From Brenneria corticis (GTDB lineage: Bacteria > Pseudomonadota > Gammaproteobacteria > Enterobacterales > Enterobacteriaceae), in the NCBI RefSeq assembly GCF_003115855.1, contig NZ_KZ819086.1, positions 1 through 64,000 of the forward strand: a stretch of DNA of 64,000 bases, written 5' to 3'. Shown one piece after another: positions 49,735 through 58,978 of this stretch. The position numbers and the translations under genes were made by a program. The notes beneath the pieces were generated by a model, which was not told where the DNA came from, searched no databases, and was given only the letters and a program-made list of their open reading frames with translations. Each line of letters begins with the position of its first letter. Position 1 is the first letter of the stretch.

Positions 49735-50937
49735 ATGTCACTTTACCGCACCTTTACGGCACAGGATGCCGTGGAATATGCCCGTCAATACGGCGGGGTG
49801 AGCGATCCGCAGGCGCTGATCGCGGCAGAAGAAATTGGCGACGGTAATCTGAATCTGGTGTTTAAAGTTCGTGATACCCAGGGCGTCAGCCGGGTGATTG
49901 TCAAACAGGCATTGCCCTACGTGCGCTGCGTCGGCGAATCCTGGCCGCTGACGCTGGATCGCGCGCGTATTGAAGCGCAAACGCTGCTGACCCATGCGCA
50001 GTTTTGCCCCCAGCATACGGTGACGGTGCTGCACCATGACGCGGAGCTGGCGGTGATGGTACAGGAAGATCTTTCTGACTATCGCATCTGGCGCAGCGAG
50101 TTGATTCAGGGGATTCACTATCCCCAGGCCGCCGCGCAGTTGGGCGAGTATCTGGCGCAAACGCTGTTTCATACGTCGGATTTTTATCAGTCCCCCCATG
50201 ATAAAAAAGCGGCGGTAAGCCGTTTCACCAATCCCGAACTGTGCCAAATCACCGAAGATCTGTTCTTTACCGACCCCTATATCGACCATGAAAGAAACCA
50301 GTTCGACGCCGCGCTGCTGGACGACGTGCAGTCGCTGCGCGACGACCGAGAGCTGAAGCTGGCCGTCGCCGGATTGAAACACCGTTTTTTGAGCAAGGCG
50401 GAAGCGCTGCTGCACGGCGACATTCACAGCGGTTCGATTTTTGTGGCGGCGGGGAGCCTAAAGGCGATTGACGCCGAGTTCGGTTTTTACGGCCCCATCG
50501 GTTTCGACGTGGGAACCGCCATCGGCAATCTGCTGCTTAACTATTGCGGTTTACCCGGCCTGCTGGCGCCGCGTGAGGCGGCGGAAGGGCGCGAGCGGCG
50601 TCTTGCCGATATTCGTACGCTGTGGAACACCTTCTCCGCGCGCTTTTTGGCGTTGAATCAGGCGCGCGGCCGCGAGCCTTCGTTGTCTGAATCCGGCTAT
50701 GCCGAGATCTTTTTGCAGCAGGTATGGCGGGATGCCGTCGGCTATTGCGGCACGGAACTGATTCGCCGCACCATTGGGCTGGCGCACGTCGCCGATCTTG
50801 ATACCATTCAGGACGACGATGCGCGGGCGGAATCCCAGCGTCAGGCGCTGCGCCTCGGCCGGGAGTTGATTCTCGCCGCGCCGCAAATCGCCAATGAGGA
50901 TGAACTGCTGGTCCTGGTGCGCAAAAGCGCGGCATAG
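49735..50937 (+). CDS. mtnK: 5-methylthioribose kinase
   Basis: Phosphorylates 5-methylthioribose, the entry step of salvage. The 400 residues show a choline-kinase-like fold: GDGNLNLVFKV (glycine-rich loop), the catalytic HGDIHSGSIF and the metal-binding DAEFGFYGP. The ATG at 49735 is preceded by AAGGGG; an in-frame ATG two codons earlier is less well placed. Divergent from mtnA; followed by a hairpin. Confidence 0.95.
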   Translation: MSLYRTFTAQDAVEYARQYGGVSDPQALIAAEEIGDGNLNLVFKVRDTQGVSRVIVKQALPYVRCVGESWPLTLDRARIEAQTLLTHAQFCPQHTVTVLHHDAELAVMVQEDLSDYRIWRSELIQGIHYPQAAAQLGEYLAQTLFHTSDFYQSPHDKKAAVSRFTNPELCQITEDLFFTDPYIDHERNQFDAALLDDVQSLRDDRELKLAVAGLKHRFLSKAEALLHGDIHSGSIFVAAGSLKAIDAEFGFYGPIGFDVGTAIGNLLLNYCGLPGLLAPREAAEGRERRLADIRTLWNTFSARFLALNQARGREPSLSESGYAEIFLQQVWRDAVGYCGTELIRRTIGLAHVADLDTIQDDDARAESQRQALRLGRELILAAPQIANEDELLVLVRKSAA

Positions 50938-50949
50938 GCAGCAGCAGAT

Positions 50950-50969
50950 TGGGGGCGTTCGGACGCCCC
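50950..50969. terminator. terminator between mtnK and yajD
   Basis: GGGGGCGT-TCGG-ACGCCCC, a GC stem with a stable TCGG tetraloop, 13 bp after mtnK and before the convergent yajD. ATTCCTTT follows on the plus strand. Confidence 0.82.
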
Positions 50970-50995
50970 ATTCCTTTCGCCCTGTCGGATGACGC

Positions 50996-51346
50996 CTACT
51001 TCTTTCCTTTCTCCAGCAACGCCTTCAGATCGGCGAAGGGATTGTGTGTGGCCAGGCCCACGTCTTTCTGCGCATCTTCGCCGGCGACCACGGTAGAACC
51101 GTAGGTGTCGGCGTCGGTGTATTTGGAGTGCTCATGATCGTGGCAATACAGGCACAGCATCTCCCAGTTGCTGCCGTCTTCCGGGTTATTGCTGTGGTCG
51201 TGATCGATATGGTGAACCGTTAATTCGCGCAGGTTGGAATAGACGAATTCGCGCGAACAGCGCCCGCATACCCACGGGAAGAGTTTCAACGCCTTTTCGC
51301 GATAGCCGCTTTCCAGCCGCGCGTAGTTTTTCGGGATGTATGCCAT
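50996..51346 (-). CDS. yajD: HNH nuclease-family protein YajD
   Basis: A 116-residue HNH-domain protein nearly identical in layout to E. coli YajD (115): WVCGRCSREFVYSNLRELTVHHIDHDHSNNPEDGSNWEMLCLYCHDHEHSKY contains the two CxxC zinc pairs and the HH-N-H core. Cellular role unknown in E. coli too. It stands alone, convergent with mtnK, 109 bp from the fadE stop. Confidence 0.93.
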   Translation of the reverse strand: MAYIPKNYARLESGYREKALKLFPWVCGRCSREFVYSNLRELTVHHIDHDHSNNPEDGSNWEMLCLYCHDHEHSKYTDADTYGSTVVAGEDAQKDVGLATHNPFADLKALLEKGKK

Positions 51347-51455
51347 GGGGGATTACCAGTGTTAAAGAAAACAACGTCAGTTTAACGCAGGCGCCGGGGC
51401 GCGCAAATGCGTTTCGCGCAATAACGGGCCGCAACGTCCGGCCCTGGTTGCGCCA

Positions 51456-53906
51456 TTACGCCGCCTGCGTCTTTTCCCGCCGCTCTGGCGTGGCCGTCTC
51501 TTGCGGCTGAGCCGCCAGTTTATGCGCGGCGAAATCATCAACGTTGATTGAACGCAGGCGGCTCGCTTCCGCCTTGATCAATATTTTGGCTTCGTCCGCG
51601 GTGATATTCCCATCCGCCAGCGCCTGTTCGGCCAGCGCGTCCAGCCGCATAAAAGGCAGGTGCCTGCCGCTGGCTTGCGACAGGCGCTGGTAAATCGGTT
51701 CCGCCGCGATAATATCCCGCAGCGCTTCTTCCAGCAGCCCCACCGGGTTGTGCTCGCTGGCGGCCAGATATTGCCCCCGGCCCAGACGGCTGCGGGTGGC
51801 GGACGGCGTTTGCAGCAGTTTTGCCACCTGATGGTCAAGGCGGTCCGACGGGGCGTGGCAACGGCGGCCGAGCGGCAGCAGGACGACGCTCAGCAAGCCT
51901 GCCGCGGCGCGATTGGGGAAGTTGCGCAGCAGATCGACCAACGCCTGCTCCGCCTGATGCAGACAATCCTCAACCCCCCAGTGGACCAGCGGCAGGTCGG
52001 CCTTCTGGCGGCCTTCGTCGTCATAGCGTTTCAGCGTGGCGGAGGCCAGATAGAGCTGGCTGAGAATATCCCCCAGGCGGGCGGAAATACGTTCGCGCCG
52101 CTTCAGGCTGCCGCCCAACACCGCCAGGGAAACGTCGGCCAGCAAGGCCATATTGGCGCTCAGGCGATTGAGGCGCTGATAATAACGACGGGTCGCGTCA
52201 TTGACCGGCGCGCGGCTCAGGCGGCCGTCGGTTAAACCCAGCCAGAAACTGCGCACCGCGCTGGCGCCGATATGCCCGATATGACCGAACAGCGCGCGGT
52301 CAAAGCGCGCAACGTCTTTAGCCTGCGCCGCCGCCATCTCGTCCAGCAGGTACGGATGGCAGCGGATCGCGCCCTGGCCGAAAATGATCATGCTGCGGGT
52401 CAGAATATTGGCCCCTTCCACGGTGATGGCGATCGGCGAGCCCTGATAGCTGCGGGCCAGGAAGTTGGAGGGGCCGAGACAGATGCCTTTGCCGCCGGTA
52501 ATATCCATGGCGTCCATCACCGCCCGCTGGCCGCGGTGGGTACAGTGATATTTGACGATGGCGGACAGCACCGCCGGTTTTTCCCCCTGCATAATCCCGC
52601 TGGTAATCAAGGTGGCGGCGGCATCCATCACATAGGTATTTCCGGCGATGCGCGCCAGCGGCTCTTCAATCCCCTCCATCTTGCCGATGGAGACTTTGAA
52701 CTGGCGGCGAATATGCGCATAGGCGCCGACGCCGAGGGCGATGGTTTTCAGCCCGCCGGTGGAGTTGGCCGGCAGCGTGATGCCGCGCCCGACCGACAGG
52801 CATTCCATCAGCATGCGCCAGCCCTGTCCGGCCATTTTCGGCCCGCCGATAATATAATCCAGCGGAACGAAAATATTTTCCCCCTGGGTGGGGCCGTTCT
52901 GAAACGGGATGTTGAGCGGGAAATGGCGACGGCCGATTTGTACGCCCGCGGTGTCGGTGGGGATCAGGGCGCAGGTAATGCCCAGCTCCTCCGTTTCACC
53001 CAGCAGGCGATCCGGGTCATACAGTTTAAAAGCCAGGCCGAGCACCGTGGCCACCGGAGCCAGGGTGATGTAGCGCTTGTTCCAGGTCAGGCGCATGCCC
53101 AGCACCTGCTCGCCGCGCCAGTTGCCGTAGCACACCACGCCGCTGTCCGGTATGGAGCCGGCGTCGGATCCGGCTTCCGGGCTGGTCAGCGCAAAACAGG
53201 GGATTTCCTGACCGCGGGCCAGCCGGGGCAGGTAGTGATCTTTCTGCTCGTCGGTGCCGTAGTGTTGCAGCAGTTCGCCGGGGCCCAGCGAGTTGGGCAC
53301 GCCGACGGTAATCGCCACAATGCTGGAGACGCCGGCCAGCTTTTGCAGCACCTGCGCCTGCGCATAGGCGGAAAACTCCAGGCCGCCGTACTGTTTTTTG
53401 ATGATCATGGCGAAGAAGCGGTGCTGCTTTAAAAACGCCCACAGCTCCGGCGGCAGGTCGGCGCGCTCATGGGTAATTTCAAAGTCGTTCGCCATCCGGC
53501 AGGCTTCTTCCACCGGCCCTTCGATAAACGCCTGTTCTTCGGCGGTGAGCCGCGGCGGCGGATAGCTGTGCAGTTTTTTCCAGTCCGGCGCGCCGCGGAA
53601 CAGATCGCCTTCCCACCAGGTGGTGCCCGCCTCGATGGCTTCCTTTTCCGTGTTCGACATCGGCGGCATGACTTTCTGCACCAGGGTGAGGGCGGAAGAC
53701 GAAAAGAGCCGGCGTCGTAACGGCGGCAGGTTGAACGGTATCAGTAACATCACCAGCGGGATCAACAGCCACGCCGGCCACAGCAAGATGGCCGCCATGG
53801 CGGCGAAGTAAGCCAGCAGGATGGCGCTGCCCAACAGTAAATTCAGGCGGTGATAGAACAGGGCGCCGATAATAATCAGTAGGAGCAGAATGCTGACAGC
53901 AACCAT
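51456..53906 (-). CDS. fadE: acyl-CoA dehydrogenase FadE
   Basis: First dehydrogenation of aerobic fatty-acid beta-oxidation. The 816 residues (E. coli 814) begin with hydrophobic segments (about 1-60) expected to anchor it at the membrane, then the acyl-CoA dehydrogenase core with ALTSPEAGSDAGSIPDSG, MRLTWNKRYITLAP and ITVEGANILTRSMIIFGQGAIRCHPY; the C-terminal third is the DUF1974 extension. It is divergent from gmhA; a FadR-like box lies about 90 bp upstream. Confidence 0.96.
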   Translation of the reverse strand: MVAVSILLLLIIIGALFYHRLNLLLGSAILLAYFAAMAAILLWPAWLLIPLVMLLIPFNLPPLRRRLFSSSALTLVQKVMPPMSNTEKEAIEAGTTWWEGDLFRGAPDWKKLHSYPPPRLTAEEQAFIEGPVEEACRMANDFEITHERADLPPELWAFLKQHRFFAMIIKKQYGGLEFSAYAQAQVLQKLAGVSSIVAITVGVPNSLGPGELLQHYGTDEQKDHYLPRLARGQEIPCFALTSPEAGSDAGSIPDSGVVCYGNWRGEQVLGMRLTWNKRYITLAPVATVLGLAFKLYDPDRLLGETEELGITCALIPTDTAGVQIGRRHFPLNIPFQNGPTQGENIFVPLDYIIGGPKMAGQGWRMLMECLSVGRGITLPANSTGGLKTIALGVGAYAHIRRQFKVSIGKMEGIEEPLARIAGNTYVMDAAATLITSGIMQGEKPAVLSAIVKYHCTHRGQRAVMDAMDITGGKGICLGPSNFLARSYQGSPIAITVEGANILTRSMIIFGQGAIRCHPYLLDEMAAAQAKDVARFDRALFGHIGHIGASAVRSFWLGLTDGRLSRAPVNDATRRYYQRLNRLSANMALLADVSLAVLGGSLKRRERISARLGDILSQLYLASATLKRYDDEGRQKADLPLVHWGVEDCLHQAEQALVDLLRNFPNRAAAGLLSVVLLPLGRRCHAPSDRLDHQVAKLLQTPSATRSRLGRGQYLAASEHNPVGLLEEALRDIIAAEPIYQRLSQASGRHLPFMRLDALAEQALADGNITADEAKILIKAEASRLRSINVDDFAAHKLAAQPQETATPERREKTQAA

Positions 53907-53994
53907 AGCGTGTCTCCCGCGTTGTCGTCGACTTCAGCAACGTATCCCGTTTTGCGGTCTGGTTTTCAACCCGGCGGAACCGTCGCTGACTGAT

Positions 53995-54011
53995 AAGAGG
54001 TCTGACCTGTT
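53995..54011. promoter_or_regulatory. FadR operator candidate upstream of fadE
   Basis: AAGAGGTCTGACCTGTT keeps the GGTC-N-GACC core of FadR sites (consensus ANCTGGTCNGACCAGNT) in the fadE promoter region, where E. coli also has FadR control. Confidence 0.65.
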
Positions 54012-54225
54012 GGTCTGTATTTGTTGTAGTGTACTCGACTGTTTTTATCAATTCATTTACATCATAATTACAACTTAACTCACAAATCGGCGAGCCGCCC
54101 GGCGTTTTCCGCTTGTCGCCAGCGATCCTGGCGATCGTGACATTACGCGCTTCTCGCTGTTTCGGCGATCCGCTACACTGCATGACAGAAGAGATAATGA
54201 TGTCACCGGACAATGAGAGGATTCC

Positions 54226-54807
54226 ATGTATCAGGACTTAATTCGTAGTGAACTGAACGAAGCGGCGCAAACGTTGCAGACGTTTTTGAGCGATGAGGCG
54301 AATATTCAGTCTATTCAGAATGCTGCGGTATTGCTGGCTGACTCGTTTAAAGCCGGCGGTAAAGTGATCTCCTGCGGCAACGGCGGCTCGCACTGTGACG
54401 CGATGCATTTTGCCGAAGAGCTGACGGGGCGCTACCGCGAAAACCGTCCGGGCTACCCGGCGATTGCCATTTCGGACCCCAGCCACCTTTCCTGCGTCAG
54501 CAATGACTTTGGCTATGATTTTGTTTTCTCTCGTTATATTGAATCTCTGGGGCGTGAGGGCGATGTGCTGCTGGGCATCTCAACCTCGGGTAATTCCGGC
54601 AATATTATTAAAGCCATCGCGGCGGCGAAGGCAAAAGGAATGAAGGTCATCACCCTGACGGGTAAAGACGGCGGCAAAATGGCCGGCTCGGCGGATGTGG
54701 AAATCCGCGTGCCGCATTTCGGCTACGCCGACCGCATTCAGGAGATCCATATCAAAGCGATTCATATCCTGATCCAACTGATCGAAAAAGAAATGGTTGC
54801 CAACTGA
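54226..54807 (+). CDS. gmhA: sedoheptulose-7-phosphate isomerase
   Basis: Makes D-glycero-D-manno-heptose-7-phosphate, the first step to lipopolysaccharide inner-core heptose. The 193 residues are a SIS-fold protein: SCGNGGSHCDAMHFAEELTGRYRENR, LLGISTSGNSGNIIKAI and the C-terminal HIKAIHILIQLIE with the catalytic histidine. GAGAGGA precedes the ATG. Same place as E. coli lpcA, between fadE and yafJ. Confidence 0.97.
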   Translation: MYQDLIRSELNEAAQTLQTFLSDEANIQSIQNAAVLLADSFKAGGKVISCGNGGSHCDAMHFAEELTGRYRENRPGYPAIAISDPSHLSCVSNDFGYDFVFSRYIESLGREGDVLLGISTSGNSGNIIKAIAAAKAKGMKVITLTGKDGGKMAGSADVEIRVPHFGYADRIQEIHIKAIHILIQLIEKEMVAN

Positions 54808-54860
54808 CAACCTCTTGCGACAGGTTTGACTAACGGACGGGAGAGGTTAAGAGAGTTACG

Positions 54861-55628
54861 ATGTGTGAATTGCTTGGGATGAGCGCAAATGTACCGACAG
54901 ATATCTGTTTCAGTTTTACCGGCCTGATACGGCGCGGCGGCCTGACCGGTCCGCACCGGGATGGCTGGGGGATCACGTTTTATGAAGGGCATGGCTGTCG
55001 GACGTTCAAAGATCCCCTGCCCAGCTACAATTCGCCGATAGCCCGGTTGGTGCAGGATAATCCCATCAAGTCCCGCGCGGTGATATCCCATATTCGTCAG
55101 GCGAACCGGGGAGCCGTGGCGCTGGAAAACACCCATCCCTTTACCCGGGAACTGTGGGGGCGCAACTGGACGTTTGCCCATAACGGGCAGTTGAAAGGCT
55201 ATCGTTCGCTAAAAACCGGCACGTTTCGGCCGGTGGGCCAGACGGACAGCGAGTTTGCCTTCTGCTGGCTGCTGTACCAACTGTCGCAGCGCTATCCGCG
55301 CACGCCGGGCAACTGGCCGGCGGTGTTCCGCTATATCGCCGAACTGGCGAGAACCCTACAGAAAAAGGGCGTATTTAATATGCTGCTGTCCGACGGGCAG
55401 TTTGTGATGGGATACTGCTCCACCAAACTCTATTGGATTACCCGGCGCGCGCCCTTTGGCAAGGCGACGCTGTTGGATCAGGATATGGAAGTCGACTTCC
55501 AGCAGCAGACCACGCCCAACGATGTGGTGACGGTGATGGCCACGCAGCCGCTGACCGGGGATGAAACCTGGCATCAAATCATGCCAGGCGAATTCGTGTT
55601 ATTTTGTTTCGGTGAACGCATAATTTGA
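54861..55628 (+). CDS. yafJ: class II glutamine amidotransferase YafJ
   Basis: A 255-residue protein with the Ntn glutaminase fold; after removal of Met the nucleophile is Cys2 (MCELLGMSANVP). RDGWGITFYEG-like, HIRQANRGAVALENTHPF and WTFAHNGQLKG are the family motifs. The acceptor substrate is unknown. It follows gmhA by 53 bp and its 3' end overlaps the convergent yafK by 30 bp. Confidence 0.93.
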   Translation: MCELLGMSANVPTDICFSFTGLIRRGGLTGPHRDGWGITFYEGHGCRTFKDPLPSYNSPIARLVQDNPIKSRAVISHIRQANRGAVALENTHPFTRELWGRNWTFAHNGQLKGYRSLKTGTFRPVGQTDSEFAFCWLLYQLSQRYPRTPGNWPAVFRYIAELARTLQKKGVFNMLLSDGQFVMGYCSTKLYWITRRAPFGKATLLDQDMEVDFQQQTTPNDVVTVMATQPLTGDETWHQIMPGEFVLFCFGERII

Positions 55629-56330
55629 TATCGGCTGGCTGGTCATCAACGGCGGGCTGACGACGTATTGCCCGTTAAATACCGTGATGGCCGGCGGCTG
55701 ATAGTGCTGATTGAAATAACTATAGGCCGGTTGCAGCTGACGCCAGAAAGAATAATAGCTTGAATTGCGATGGCGCTGCATATTGTGTTCCGTCATGCGG
55801 AACGGATAAATGGCGAGATTGATTTTCGTCTGCCCGTTAAGCAACGCGTGTTCCGCAAAGCGATAAATCTCCTCCATATAATTATTGGTCATGGCGTAGC
55901 AGCCGACCGATACGCACTCGCCGTGGATCATCAGATAGCGTCCCGAATACCCTTGCGATTGGTCATATTCGTTGGGAAAGCCGATATTAATCGCGCGATA
56001 ATAGCGGCTGTCCGGTTTAAGCTGGCGCAAATCAACCTGGTAGAAACCCTCCGGGCTTTTCAGATCCCCTTCCCTGCGTTTGGGACCGAGACCGCCGGAA
56101 TATTTACAAATGGGATAATGTTCCAATAGGCGATATTCATTTCCTACTTTGGCGTAGAGTTCTAATAGCCGCTCTTCCTTAAATATCTGGATATAGATCG
56201 GCGAGCCCAATAATTGCTGTTTTAATTCTTTTTTTATCGGCGTTAGCGGCGCGGGTTCACTGGCGGCGCTGGTAACAGCAAGAGACGGCAAGAAAAACAA
56301 CATCGCAAACGACAGCGCGATTTTTTGCAT
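55599..56330 (-). CDS. yafK: YafK/DpaA, L,D-transpeptidase-fold peptidoglycan amidase
   Basis: YkuD-domain protein of the envelope. E. coli YafK (DpaA/LdtF) cuts Braun lipoprotein off peptidoglycan rather than forming crosslinks. The 243 residues have a signal peptide (1-23, hydrophobic ALSFAMLFFLPSLAVTSA) and the catalytic region LMIHGECVSVGCYAMTNNYMEEIYR with His and Cys. It overlaps yafJ tail-to-tail by 30 bp. Confidence 0.93.
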   Translation of the reverse strand: MQKIALSFAMLFFLPSLAVTSAASEPAPLTPIKKELKQQLLGSPIYIQIFKEERLLELYAKVGNEYRLLEHYPICKYSGGLGPKRREGDLKSPEGFYQVDLRQLKPDSRYYRAINIGFPNEYDQSQGYSGRYLMIHGECVSVGCYAMTNNYMEEIYRFAEHALLNGQTKINLAIYPFRMTEHNMQRHRNSSYYSFWRQLQPAYSYFNQHYQPPAITVFNGQYVVSPPLMTSQPISNYAFTETK

Positions 56331-56508
56331 TGTGGATCCTGATAAATAAATAGAAGCGCTACATACGGTAAAACAATTATCGTCCCGTATACCTCTGCCT
56401 TTAGCGTTGTCACATTATCATCGCCTTAATTTTAAGCAAAGATCAAAATTGGTAAAAAGTTATTTTCTTGATAACCGCGGGACGGAATAACAGGGCGATT
56501 TTTTTACC

Positions 56509-56538
56509 GGACGGCGGATTTATGTAAACTCGCCGTCC
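56509..56538. other. GC hairpin between yafK and yafE
   Basis: GGACGGCG-N14-CGCCGTCC, an 8-bp stem with a large AT-rich loop, 43 bp beyond the yafE stop. It has a T run only on its 5' side in the plus direction, so it is not a classical terminator for yafE. The rest of the 251-bp gap shows nothing else. Confidence 0.45.
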
Positions 56539-56581
56539 GCTGTTTACCGTGCCGCGCTGCGGCAAATGATCGAATCGGCGT

Positions 56582-57355
56582 TTAGGCTCTGGTCGCCTCG
56601 ATCGTCATAATGTCCGTCACAAAGCTCCCGTCGTCCTGTACCTCAAAATGCCGGGCCACTTCGTCGGCCAGCGTTTTTTGCAGTTCCCGGATGGCGACCG
56701 TGAAATGTTCGGGAGTACGCATCCGCGCAATCCAGCTGCTGAACTCCAGCTTCAGACGGCCGCTGGTGACGTTGCGCACGATAAATCCCGCTTCGGTAAA
56801 CATGCTCAGCCATTCGCCGGGAGAGTGGTCACGCACGTGCGAGGTATCACGCAGCTTTTCCACGGTCTGTAAATAGGTATCCAGCAGCGGATGGCCCGGA
56901 GACACCACATCCATCATGACGACCTGTCCGCCGGGCTTCAGTACCCGTCTGGCTTCACGCAGCGCCTGTCCTACATCATGCCAGTGGTGGGCGGAATAAC
57001 GGCTGATAATGATATCGGCGCTGGCGTCGTCGAACGGCAGCGACTCGGCGACGCCCTGCTGGGTACGGATATTCGTCAGCCCTTTTTGTCGAGCGGTCTG
57101 GCCGACAACCTCCAGCATTGATGCGGAAAGATCGTAAGCCACCACGTCGGCGACCGCCTGCGCGGCGACGAAACTGGCGTGTCCCGCGCCGCAGCCCAGA
57201 TCGATAACGCTGGCATTGGGGAAGGGAGCCAATAGCGTGGATAGCCGTTGCAAATCTTTGCCCTGCGCGTGGACCGCACTGGTCAGATAGCTTTGCGCCT
57301 GTGAGCCGAACTGGCGTTCGACGCTGCCGCTGTGATCCGATTTCTTTTCCATCAT
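56582..57355 (-). CDS. yafE: class I SAM-dependent methyltransferase YafE
   Basis: A 257-residue UbiE-like methyltransferase. Motif I VIDLGCGAGHASFVAA binds S-adenosylmethionine; VAYDLSASMLEVVGQ, GVAESLPFDDASADIIISRYSAHHWHDVGQALRE and VLKPGGQVVMMDVVSPGHP are shared with E. coli YafE. E. coli YafE is shorter (207) and lacks the first ~50 residues, so this copy looks full length. Substrate unknown. Two adjacent ATGs at 57355 and 57352 can start it. Confidence 0.87.
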   Translation of the reverse strand: MMEKKSDHSGSVERQFGSQAQSYLTSAVHAQGKDLQRLSTLLAPFPNASVIDLGCGAGHASFVAAQAVADVVAYDLSASMLEVVGQTARQKGLTNIRTQQGVAESLPFDDASADIIISRYSAHHWHDVGQALREARRVLKPGGQVVMMDVVSPGHPLLDTYLQTVEKLRDTSHVRDHSPGEWLSMFTEAGFIVRNVTSGRLKLEFSSWIARMRTPEHFTVAIRELQKTLADEVARHFEVQDDGSFVTDIMTIEATRA

Positions 57356-57468
57356 CGCTCTCTATTAAAACGGGTGACTCATACGTTATGAAGGAGGCCG
57401 GAGACGCCTCCCCGGCCGCCAAGCCACTATAAAGCAATCTTGCGCAACTTGTTTGCACAGATTTGTCA

Positions 57469-57484
57469 GTGTATATTTATACAG
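57469..57484. promoter_or_regulatory. LexA (SOS) box upstream of dinB
   Basis: GTGTATATTTATACAG matches the LexA consensus CTGT-(AT)4-ACAG at 14 of 16 bases and lies 17 bp before the dinB start, as expected for an SOS-controlled gene. Confidence 0.88.
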
Positions 57485-57501
57485 TATTGTTGGGGGTGGG
57501 C

Positions 57502-58560
57502 ATGCGCAAAATTATTCATGTTGATATGGATTGCTTCTACGCGGCAATTGAGATGCGTGATAACCCGCGTCTGCGCGATATCCCTCTGGCGATTGGCGGC
57601 AGCGCCGATCGCCGTGGGGTGATCAGCACCGCCAATTATCCGGCCCGCCGCTACGGCGTGCGCAGCGCCATGGCGACGGCAACCGCTCTGCGCCTGTGCC
57701 CGCAACTGACATTGCTCTCCGGGCGGATGGAGGTGTATAAAGCCGCCTCCCGCCAGATCCGCGATATCTTCGCGCGCTATACCTCGCTGATTGAACCGCT
57801 TTCTCTGGATGAAGCCTACCTGGATGTGACGGACAGCCCTTATTGCAACGGGTCCGCGACGCTGATGGCGGAGGAGATCCGCCAGGCTATTGCCGCCGAG
57901 CTGAATCTGACGGCCTCCGCCGGGGTCGCCCCCATCAAATTTCTCGCCAAGGTGGCCTCCGAGCTGAATAAACCTAACGGTCAGTTCGTTATCCCGCCGG
58001 ATCGGATGGAGGCATTTATATTGCAACTGCCGCTGGCGAAGATCCCCGGCGTCGGCAAGGTGACGGCAAAACGGCTGGAGGAGAAAGGGCTGCTGACCTG
58101 CGCCGATGTGCGCCATTACTCGCTGGCCGAGTTATTAAAGCATTTCGGCAAATTCGGCCGCGTCCTGTGGGAGCGCTGCCACGGTATTGACGAGCGGCCC
58201 GTATCGCCGGACCGGCTGCGCAAATCCGTCGGCGTTGAAAAAACGCTGGCGCAGGATATCCATCACTGGCATGAGTGCGCCGGTTTAATCGAGCAGCTTT
58301 ATCAGGAGCTTGAATTACGTTTAAAACGGGTCAAGCCGGACCTGCATATCGCGCGGCAGGGGGTAAAGCTGAAGTTTGATGATTTCCGCCAGACCACGCA
58401 GGAACATGTGTGGCCGGTGCTGAATAAGCAGGATTTGCTGACGCTGGCGCAGCAAACCTGGGAGGAACGTCGCGATGAGCGTGGCGTTCGACTGGTGGGA
58501 TTGCATGTTACGCTGCTCGATCCGCTAATTGAGCGTCAGTTGGTGTTGAATTGGGAGTGA
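57502..58560 (+). CDS. dinB: DNA polymerase IV
   Basis: Error-prone Y-family translesion polymerase. The 352 residues (E. coli 351) start MRKIIHVDMDCFYAAIEMRD with the first catalytic Asp, followed by PLSLDEAYLDVT with the second Asp-Glu pair, the helix-hairpin-helix LAKIPGVGKVTAKRL and the little-finger domain. The ATG at 57502, with GGGGGTGGG before it, is chosen over upstream in-frame starts that would overlap the LexA box. The C-terminus lacks an obvious clamp-binding motif beyond RQLVLNWE. Confidence 0.97.
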   Translation: MRKIIHVDMDCFYAAIEMRDNPRLRDIPLAIGGSADRRGVISTANYPARRYGVRSAMATATALRLCPQLTLLSGRMEVYKAASRQIRDIFARYTSLIEPLSLDEAYLDVTDSPYCNGSATLMAEEIRQAIAAELNLTASAGVAPIKFLAKVASELNKPNGQFVIPPDRMEAFILQLPLAKIPGVGKVTAKRLEEKGLLTCADVRHYSLAELLKHFGKFGRVLWERCHGIDERPVSPDRLRKSVGVEKTLAQDIHHWHECAGLIEQLYQELELRLKRVKPDLHIARQGVKLKFDDFRQTTQEHVWPVLNKQDLLTLAQQTWEERRDERGVRLVGLHVTLLDPLIERQLVLNWE

Positions 58561-58695
58561 AGGCGTAGCCGTATAAAGTACGGTATTTGCCATTAACAGT
58601 TCCCTCCCGGCAGTCTCTTAGTCGCATATTTACTGATAACGGTATATGTAAGCTCAGTGTTATTTCGTGCGCGAAAAGAAAGGTATTTTTATGCC

Positions 58696-58895
58696 ACGTC
58701 GTAGCACGCGCCCGACGCAGGGTGGTTCAAACGCCACCACCCTCCGGACCCGGGCTTGTGGCTGAAATCACGCCGCTGACGCGGTGCCTTCGGCGGTCGC
58801 CCCCTTTTCCGAACCGCCAGTGACGCGTTCCCGACGCGGCACTGGCTTGCGCCGCTTCCCTGCGGCGCATTCGCGGGGTCGTCCACCTCAGCGTA
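58696..58895 (-). repeat. modular dispersed repeat, copy B
   Basis: Read on the minus strand it shows, in order, CGCTGAGGTGG, AAGCCAGTGCCGCGTCGG, CGCCGAAGGCACCGCGTC, CGTGATTTC, AAGCCCGGG and GTCGGGCGCGTGCTACGACG, the same blocks as copy A at 26651-26923 but with different hairpin stretches between them. It lies in the 522-bp gap between dinB and pepD. A minus-strand reading frame (58689-58958) crosses it but looks non-coding. Confidence 0.82.
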
Positions 58896-58978
58896 ATTTC
58901 TTACGCCGCTCAAAAACAAAAAAAGAATCAGGAATGAGCCCAAGACCAGAATGCACATGGCATCTAAAGATTCCTTGG

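Noticed and set aside
58689..58958. 89-residue minus-strand frame over repeat copy B
   Set aside because: Starts in unrelated sequence and runs through variable hairpins; no homologue or ribosome site recognised.
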